Assembly (NCBI GenBank): GCA_002496485.1
Contig: DAJW01000104.1
Coordinates: 1-9,632, forward strand
Length of the DNA: 9,632 nt
From: Euryarchaeota archaeon UBA36
GTDB lineage: Archaea > Thermoplasmatota > Poseidoniia > Poseidoniales > Thalassarchaeaceae
Direction of reading: 5' to 3'
Part shown: piece by piece, positions 4,636 to 9,632 of the stretch
Position numbering within the stretch: position 1 is the stretch's first letter
Layout of the letters: each line of letters starts with the position of its first letter
The notes under the pieces: model-generated
What the model was told of the DNA's origin: nothing
Database searches by the model: none
Seen by the model: the letters and a program-made list of their open reading frames with translations, nothing else
Translations under genes and position numbers: made by a program

Positions 4636-6842
4636 TAAAAGCGACCATCCAGCTCATTAAAAATTGCGACAACTTGATGATGATTTTTTACTGAATTATT
4701 GAGTTGTTTGGGCATTTTTCCTATACCTGCAGGCGGAGCAATCATCCCTAGTCTACCATTGAACATATTTCCACCAGTCCTTGTAAATCCGAAAATCATT
4801 CTGGCTGTTACTCCAGAAAATAGATTTCTTAATAGGCCACCTGGTCCTAATGCCTGTCTGTAAATTACAGTATCATTGACTCTTCCACTACTTTTCACTG
4901 ACCAAGAGTACCACCATACATGTTTACCATGTCTACCATTGAAACCATTCTTAGTCAAAGCTGAGTTCTTGGCTTCTAGTAATGATTCAGCTATCCTAGG
5001 GCCATTTTCTGAGTGTCTACGTATTGATGATAAATCTGTTTCTGCAATTATTCCTTTAGATGAACCTAATAGATTATCTATCTGATTAATTCGGGTATTG
5101 GATGTTCTAGGATCTTTTCTTCTTGCCCATAGCTTGGATATTACTGCTGGTCCTAAATATTCTTTAGAAAATGGGACTGTATCAGAACTAGAATATAGGA
5201 TTATTTCACTATTATAATCTGTAATTACATGCAATTCTGTAGCAACTTGTGGATCCATTGTTCCGACTACACCTTGAATAGTATTTTCTCCTTCACGGGT
5301 AGCTGCGATCATCCAAGGCTTGCTTGATTCACGTTTTACTTCGGAAACCCATGGGTCGATTACTAAGTCCCTAATTACATCAAATCCTGATAGAGGTTCA
5401 ATTCTAATCTTTAGTGAATTGTCGCGAATTGGAGCTATTGAATCAAGTCTGACTAGTCCAGGAAGTATCATCTTTCCATTGACTAAAAGGGCTGTATTAG
5501 GGTCATCTGGATTACCATCTCTAAATGTTAGTGTGCCATCTTGTGTATGTTTTAGTTCCCTTAAAACATCAAGAATTGACATATTCCTAGGGAGTGCACA
5601 CAGCCATGTGTCTGAACCCGTGGATGCAGAGATAGGGTCGTAGCGGAAAATTGTGATTTGTGATTGTATAGGTTCTGTAATGTCCGAAGGTAGAATGAAT
5701 CCATCTTCACCTTCTGCACCGGCCGATTCCCCCATTACAAATGCATTAATTTCATCTATCATCTCTTCGTGATACATTCCAGTAGAGTCTACCGCTGCTA
5801 GTGCTGGTAAAATGTCTAAGCTCCACATTTCCGCTGGAGTGTCATAGTCTACATCGCAATCTAATCTATCTACTAATCTAGTAGCTCCCAGTTTTTCAAA
5901 TTGGGCGTCCCAATCTTTTCCAGATTGGCAAAAGAATTCGTAACTTGAATCTCCCAATGCACAAACTGAATAGAAAACGCCATCTAATTTTGAAGCTGAG
6001 TCCGATATAGCGAATTGCCAGAGCTCTTCGGCATTATCTGGCATTTCTCCTTCTCCCCAAGTTGAACAAATTATTAGAACTCTCTTCATTGAGGAAATAG
6101 AATTGAAATCAAATCCATCCATATCGTATATTTTACCATCCAAACCATATGATTTTGCTTGTTTTGCAATTTTTGAAGCTAAGGCTTCGGAATTTCCGGA
6201 TTGAGAACCAAAAAGAATTGATAGAGAACGGTCTCCTGAATTAAGGAATGACTCAATGCCTTCTCCTGTCGAGACGGTAATGTCTGATTCCTCAGACTTT
6301 TCTTCAATGGTATCTTCAAGTTCCTGATTATCTTTTTCCTGGCCTACTTTGCTGGCATCATAATTTCCCGAAGAGTCTACGGCTGCGAAGTGCGATAGTG
6401 CCTCAGTAGTAAATACTGCAGCAGGTTCATCATACTCTACATCGCAATCCAGTCTTTGTACAACTCTATTGGCTCCTTGCTTTTCGAACCACAAATCCCA
6501 ATCAATTCCAGATTGACAGAAAAATTCGTAAGATGAGTCGCCCAATGAACAAACGGCGAAATGACATTTTGATAATGAGGGAAGAGAGTCCCCTTGAGCT
6601 TCCTGCCACAAATCTTCGGCGTTATCTGGCATTTCTCCCTCTCCCCAAGTGCTACAATAGATTAGAATTCGATTGAAGTTTGGTAACTCTTCTAATTTTA
6701 TCTCATCCATTCCCTTGACAGTGGCCTGAATTCCAAATGATTTTGCCTCTTTTGCTGCCTTAGCAGAAAGATCTTCGGCATTACCTGATTGAGAACCAAA
6801 TAAAATTAGTAACGGAAGTTCGGCAGACACATCACTCACCAC
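4635..6842 (-). CDS. tandem flavodoxin - SdhB-like fusion protein without iron-sulfur ligands
   Basis: 735-residue redox protein. Residues 10-157 and 207-353 are two flavodoxin domains of the CysJ/P450-reductase type, each with the FMN phosphate loop LFGSQSGN (14-21, 210-217), STWGEGEMPDNAE (64-76, 260-272) and LGDSSYEFFCQSG (100-112, 296-308). The latter closely resembles E. coli CysJ. Acidic linkers (about 158-206, 354-393) follow each. Residues 394-632 read as an SdhB/FrdB subunit: ITIFRYDP (396-403), TLTFRDG, VNGK, IEPLSGFDVIRDLVID (481-496), KPW, EYLGPAV (561-567). However, the 2Fe-2S, 4Fe-4S and 3Fe-4S cysteine motifs are all replaced, and only one non-ligand cysteine (C415) occurs after residue 394. 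Residues 633-735 form an unrecognised Gly-, Arg- and aromatic-rich tail. No FAD/NAD(P)H reductase domain is attached. First gene of the operon with the HdrB-like and DCC genes. Start GTG at 6842; GTG at 6830, preceded by GGTGA, is an alternative. Confidence 0.85.
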   Translation of the reverse strand: MVSDVSAELPLLILFGSQSGNAEDLSAKAAKEAKSFGIQATVKGMDEIKLEELPNFNRILIYCSTWGEGEMPDNAEDLWQEAQGDSLPSLSKCHFAVCSLGDSSYEFFCQSGIDWDLWFEKQGANRVVQRLDCDVEYDEPAAVFTTEALSHFAAVDSSGNYDASKVGQEKDNQELEDTIEEKSEESDITVSTGEGIESFLNSGDRSLSILFGSQSGNSEALASKIAKQAKSYGLDGKIYDMDGFDFNSISSMKRVLIICSTWGEGEMPDNAEELWQFAISDSASKLDGVFYSVCALGDSSYEFFCQSGKDWDAQFEKLGATRLVDRLDCDVDYDTPAEMWSLDILPALAAVDSTGMYHEEMIDEINAFVMGESAGAEGEDGFILPSDITEPIQSQITIFRYDPISASTGSDTWLCALPRNMSILDVLRELKHTQDGTLTFRDGNPDDPNTALLVNGKMILPGLVRLDSIAPIRDNSLKIRIEPLSGFDVIRDLVIDPWVSEVKRESSKPWMIAATREGENTIQGVVGTMDPQVATELHVITDYNSEIILYSSSDTVPFSKEYLGPAVISKLWARRKDPRTSNTRINQIDNLLGSSKGIIAETDLSSIRRHSENGPRIAESLLEAKNSALTKNGFNGRHGKHVWWYSWSVKSSGRVNDTVIYRQALGPGGLLRNLFSGVTARMIFGFTRTGGNMFNGRLGMIAPPAGIGKMPKQLNNSVKNHHQVVAIFNELDGRF

Positions 6843-6870
6843 TCAGCGTTATATGTCCGTACAGACGATG

Positions 6871-6880
6871 GCGATTAATG
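6871..6880 (-). promoter_or_regulatory. possible TATA box of the redox operon
   Basis: Minus strand CATTAATCGC within the 86-base gap between the thermosome stop and the fusion gene. A start site about 25 bases downstream would fall near 6850, giving a very short leader before the GTG at 6842 or 6830. Weak, based on position and AT content only. Confidence 0.25.
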
Positions 6881-6901
6881 AATTTGTGCATTCGGAGAAC
6901 T

Positions 6902-6919
6902 GCCAAAAATATTGAATTT
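6902..6919 (-). terminator. probable thermosome terminator
   Basis: Just after the thermosome stop the minus strand reads CAAATTCAATATTTTTGG: a T5 tract, with short complementary ends (CCAAA and TTTGG) that could form a weak stem. U-rich tracts of this kind terminate archaeal transcription. It suggests that the redox operon downstream is a separate transcription unit. Confidence 0.4.
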
Positions 6920-6928
6920 GGGTTTATC

Positions 6929-8539
6929 CTACATGCCCATTCCATCAAAATCTTCGGGATTCATAGGTGCTGTTCCTTTGCTGGAAATTACATCATCAAT
7001 TCTGAGAATCATTACCGCTGTTTCTGATGCGCTTTGAATAGCTTGCTCCACTACTCTGCTAGGTTCGAATACTTTGGCTTTTGACATATCTTTAACCCCT
7101 CCTTCAAAGACATTTACGCCGTGATTAGTCTTTCCTTCTGAATGAGCTTTTCTCAAATCTATAATTGTATTAACTGGGTCAAGACCTGCATTTTCTGAGA
7201 GAGTTCGGGGAATAACTTCCAATGCGCTAGAAAATGCTTCGATTGCCATTTGCTCTCTTCCACCTATTCCTTCTGCATAGGACCTTAAATCTCTGCTAAC
7301 TGCAGATATTACAGAACCGCCGCCAGTTAGTACGGCTCCATCTTCATGTGCTACAGCGACTACCCCTATAGCATCTTCAAAGGCTCTCTTTACTTCATCG
7401 ACCACGTGTTCTGTCCCTCCTCTTAGTAAGACTGAAACACTTTTTGCCTCATCACATCCCTCGATAAAAATCATATCAGAATCTCCAATTTTCTTCTCTT
7501 CGACTTTAGAGGCGAATCCTAAATCATCTTCTTTTAGATCGTCAATATTAGTGATTATTCTAGCCCCTGTGGCTTTAGATAGTGCTTCCATGTCACTTTT
7601 CTTAGCCCTTCTTATAGCAAATATTCCAGCCTTTGACATGAAGTGCTGAGCTATGTCATCAATTCCTTTTTGACAAATAATGACATTTGATCCGACAGAT
7701 TGAATTTTTTCAACTAATGACTTGAGATATTGTTCCTCTTCTTCGAGGAATTGAGAAAGCATACTTGGGTCAGTGATTTGAATTTTAGCATCTACTTCTG
7801 TTTTTTTTACCTCAATTGCAGAGTTTATTAGAGTTATCTTAGCATCCGCCACGGATCGAGGCATTCCGCTGTGTACTCTCTCTTTATCGAGAATTATTCC
7901 ATCGATGAGTGTACTATCTCTTATTGAACCACCTTGTCTTTTCTGAATCTTTATGTCATCTAAATCAACAATAACTCCATCATCATCTTCTTGAGAAACT
8001 GATAGTACTGCCTTAACACTAATTTCGGATAAGAATTCCTTAACTGCTCCTGCACTTTTCCCTGTTAGTGCAGTCTTTGCAACTTCTTTCAACATTTTAT
8101 CATCTACTTCAAAAGAATGTGAGTCAATAATTTCTACAGCTTTATCTGATGCCAATCTATATCCTTCACAAATTACAGTTGGATGGACATTTTGCTCGAC
8201 TAATTCTTCGCTCCTTTTTAGTAATTCGCCCGCTATTACTACTGCACTGGTAGTTCCGTCGAAACAGTGCTGCTCCTGGGTCTTAGCAATTTCGATAATC
8301 ATTTTTGCTGCAGGATGTTCTATATCCATTTCTTTGAGAATTGTGGCGCCATCATTTGTTATTACTACATCTCCCATACTATCGACTAGCATCTTATCCA
8401 TTCCTTTGGGGCCTAAAGTTGAACGAACTGCATCGGCGACTGCTTTAGCTGCGGCAATATTATTACTCTGTGCAGATTTTCCGCTCGTTCTGGTAGTTCC
8501 TTCTTTTAGTATAAAAATCGGTTGTTGACCATTGTACAT
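6929..8539 (-). CDS. ths: thermosome subunit (group II chaperonin)
   Basis: ATP-dependent cytosolic chaperonin subunit that assembles into a double-ring folding chamber. 536 residues from the ATG, the normal length. Visible: N-terminal QQPIFILKEGT, LGPKGMDKMLV (42-52), NDGATIL (62-68), the nucleotide-site segment CFDGTTSAVV (92-101), LLRGGTEHVVDEVKRAFEDAI with the second catalytic aspartate (D389), TGGGSV (405-410), and a C-terminal PEDFDGMGM tail. Two oddities: the family's GDGTT motif is FDGTT (F93, D94), and the conserved GGGA-x-E is GGGSVI (406-411). Catalytic aspartates are kept, so it is probably active. The ATG at 8539 matches the family N-terminus and has GTGAGTGAT (8551-8543) three bases upstream; an in-frame GTG at 8551 would add four residues. 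Probably transcribed alone; two inverted repeats lie upstream. Confidence 0.96.
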   Translation of the reverse strand: MYNGQQPIFILKEGTTRTSGKSAQSNNIAAAKAVADAVRSTLGPKGMDKMLVDSMGDVVITNDGATILKEMDIEHPAAKMIIEIAKTQEQHCFDGTTSAVVIAGELLKRSEELVEQNVHPTVICEGYRLASDKAVEIIDSHSFEVDDKMLKEVAKTALTGKSAGAVKEFLSEISVKAVLSVSQEDDDGVIVDLDDIKIQKRQGGSIRDSTLIDGIILDKERVHSGMPRSVADAKITLINSAIEVKKTEVDAKIQITDPSMLSQFLEEEEQYLKSLVEKIQSVGSNVIICQKGIDDIAQHFMSKAGIFAIRRAKKSDMEALSKATGARIITNIDDLKEDDLGFASKVEEKKIGDSDMIFIEGCDEAKSVSVLLRGGTEHVVDEVKRAFEDAIGVVAVAHEDGAVLTGGGSVISAVSRDLRSYAEGIGGREQMAIEAFSSALEVIPRTLSENAGLDPVNTIIDLRKAHSEGKTNHGVNVFEGGVKDMSKAKVFEPSRVVEQAIQSASETAVMILRIDDVISSKGTAPMNPEDFDGMGM

Positions 8540-8542
8540 GTT

Positions 8543-8551
8543 ATCACTCAC
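8543..8551 (-). promoter_or_regulatory. probable ribosome-binding site of the thermosome gene
   Basis: GTGAGTGAT partly matches the archaeal consensus GGAGGTGAT and is correctly spaced for the ATG at 8539. It contains the competing GTG start at 8551. If it is the ribosome-binding site, the protein begins MYNGQQP. Confidence 0.45.
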
Positions 8552-8566
8552 TATAATTAGTGTCAG

Positions 8567-8580
8567 CCACCATAGGGTGG
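8567..8580. promoter_or_regulatory. 5-bp inverted repeat upstream of the thermosome gene
   Basis: Perfect arms CCACC (8567-8571) and GGTGG (8576-8580) around a 4-base loop, 28 bases upstream of the thermosome ATG. It would sit in the 5' leader as a GC-rich hairpin or act as a DNA operator. Function unknown. Confidence 0.35.
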
Positions 8581-8598
8581 GTCATAAGGACTACCACG

Positions 8599-8615
8599 AA
8601 ATCAACTATTGATTT
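8599..8615. promoter_or_regulatory. 7-bp palindrome between the surface-protein and thermosome genes
   Basis: Arms AAATCAA (8599-8605) and TTGATTT (8609-8615) with a 3-base centre, three bases beyond the surface-protein stop codon. It overlaps an AT-rich TATA-like stretch (minus strand GATAAAATCAA), about where the thermosome promoter would be. It may be an operator, or a terminator stem for the upstream gene, although no T-run follows it on the minus strand. Confidence 0.35.
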
Positions 8616-8618
8616 TAT

Positions 8619-9632
8619 CTAATCACCATCCTGCGAATCTATCCATTTTTGACCATAATGCTCCCATTGATCCATTGTCCATCCTTCGGGTAGACCAGTT
8701 TCTGGGATAGGTGGAATTTGTGTAGAATTATTACTAATTTTATCATCAGAATGTTTTGTTTCTTCATCGGGTTTTTTATTGATTATGTCTGGCTTTTGAT
8801 CGAATAAGTCTTTACTTCCACCAAACATGGAGTTTGCAATATCATCAGCTGAAGGTAATAACTTAAAATTAGAGTCTGAGTTTTCCTGCCACCCACCAAT
8901 TGACATTGAGTAATCATCGAGAGATGAATATTCTTCTAGAGATGAGTTGGATTTTATTACGATCCTTAATGATATAGACAAAATAGAGATAATAGCAATT
9001 AATCCTATGCCAATTATAAAGTAATTTGCACCCTTCCAAGCTGCTTCCTCTATATCGGTTTCTTCCTCAATAGGATTTGGTTTGACTAGTCTAATTGAAG
9101 TAGTTTTTGAAGTTACATCAATTTCACTTGAAAGTCGTAAAGTTACGTTGAAGTCAACCACATCACTCATTAGTGTATTGAAATCTGTCTCCCTTATTTC
9201 TAGGACAACAGAAATTTCTCTACTTTCGTTCGCTTGAAGTACAAAATCTTGATCTTCTTCAGCTACTCTACCATTGTAGATTGTATGTTGATTTTCTAAT
9301 TCAACTTCTGCTCTAATAGTCTGATTAAGTGATAAATGTCCGCTACGGATATTAAAAACGATAATGTAGTCGTCTCCAGGCTCAGTAATATCATTTAATG
9401 CAGTGGAAGATTGTAGAGATGGTATTGCCCTGATCCAACCGACAGTACCGACATTAAATATCGCCTCACCGTTATCAACTACTGAATTTTCTAGGCCTCT
9501 TTGGTAATTATCGATATATTCTCTATTATTCTTCTCGGAACTGAAACTAGTTGCATGGAGATTTATTTTTCTAGTTCCATCTACATCAAAATCAAATGAG
9601 TAGCTCACACTGAGATTGTATGAAGATCCTGC
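8619..9632 (-). CDS. C-terminal part of a single-pass surface protein with beta-sandwich-like ectodomain
   Basis: The frame is open to the right edge with no stop, so the N-terminus lies outside; a GTG at 9608 is only an internal candidate. Counting from that GTG, residues 1-178 are strand-rich, Thr/Asn/Ser-rich and acidic, with alternating hydrophobic segments (DYIIVFNIRSG, REISVVLEIRE, VDFNVTLRLSSEIDV) like Ig-like or CARDB-type extracellular domains, and with several N-x-S/T sites. A single membrane helix (about 195-218, YFIIGIGLIAIISIL) is flanked on the inner side by R and K. The cytoplasmic tail (219-329) is disordered and charged, and ends in GLPEGWTMDQWEHYGQKWI (305-323). I associate such tails with large marine euryarchaeal surface proteins. 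Function unknown; adhesion, binding or sensing are possible. It is followed by the thermosome after a spacer of 79 bases. Confidence 0.75.
   Translation of the reverse strand, partial: AGSSYNLSVSYSFDFDVDGTRKINLHATSFSSEKNNREYIDNYQRGLENSVVDNGEAIFNVGTVGWIRAIPSLQSSTALNDITEPGDDYIIVFNIRSGHLSLNQTIRAEVELENQHTIYNGRVAEEDQDFVLQANESREISVVLEIRETDFNTLMSDVVDFNVTLRLSSEIDVTSKTTSIRLVKPNPIEEETDIEEAAWKGANYFIIGIGLIAIISILSISLRIVIKSNSSLEEYSSLDDYSMSIGGWQENSDSNFKLLPSADDIANSMFGGSKDLFDQKPDIINKKPDEETKHSDDKISNNSTQIPPIPETGLPEGWTMDQWEHYGQKWIDSQDGD

Noticed and set aside
4876..5643. Plus-strand open frames opposite the SdhB-like region
   Set aside because: Antisense to the fusion gene, with low-complexity Ser/Leu-rich translations typical of shadow frames.
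4635..6842. The cysteine loss as a sign of a pseudogene or sequencing errors
   Set aside because: The 735-codon frame is intact, conserved non-cysteine SdhB motifs are kept, both FMN sites are complete, and start-stop coupling to the next gene is preserved.
6848..6866. Imperfect dyad around GTAC (GTCCGTACAGAC) before the fusion gene
   Set aside because: Short, with mismatches; it is not distinguishable from chance.
8619..9608. Surface-protein gene as a complete gene starting at GTG 9608
   Set aside because: The frame continues without a stop to the right edge, no signal peptide follows the GTG, and the sequence there is already extracellular-domain-like. It is a 5'-truncated gene.

Overview
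The window looks like chromosomal DNA of a planktonic euryarchaeon, most likely of the Marine Group II / Poseidoniia type or another Thermoplasmatota-related lineage. This rests on an archaeal-type uL3-uL4 ribosomal pair, a group II chaperonin (thermosome), a Hef/FANCM-family helicase, AT-rich spacers with TATA-like boxes, and a large single-pass surface protein with a short 'LPEGW' C-terminal motif that I recall from this group. The lineage is an inference; no rRNA gene is present to fix it.

Layout. At the left edge are the 5' part of rpl4 and a complete rpl3, both on the minus strand and two bases apart: the start of a ribosomal-protein operon. A spacer of about 270 bases between the rpl3 and helicase starts holds divergent promoters and two inverted repeats on the rpl3 side. 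It separates rpl3 from a plus-strand helicase of the Hef family that has no nuclease domain and ends in a PCNA-binding-like motif. The helicase converges, with 12 bases between stop codons, on a minus-strand redox operon of three genes: a tandem-flavodoxin/SdhB-like fusion protein, an HdrB/SdhE-like CCG protein whose start codon overlaps the fusion's stop, and a DCC-family (DUF393) thiol-disulfide oxidoreductase. Upstream, also on the minus strand, are a thermosome subunit and the 3' part of a large membrane-anchored surface protein that runs off the right edge.

The unusual system is the redox operon. The fusion protein carries two CysJ-like flavodoxin domains followed by what reads as a complete SdhB/FrdB fold (FRYDP, IEPLSGFDVIRDLV, EYLGPAV are conserved), yet every cysteine that would hold the three iron-sulfur clusters is replaced. 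Its translationally coupled partner is an HdrB-like protein keeping only about 3 of the 10 expected CCG-domain cysteines. Two iron-sulfur subunits of a complex II / heterodisulfide-reductase-like module thus seem to have lost their clusters together, while two FMN domains were added. A flavin-based, iron-sparing electron-transfer complex is an attractive reading; a structural pseudoenzyme pair is the main alternative. No SdhA-like flavoprotein or membrane anchor is in the window.

I saw no tRNA, rRNA, CRISPR array, insertion sequence or phage gene.
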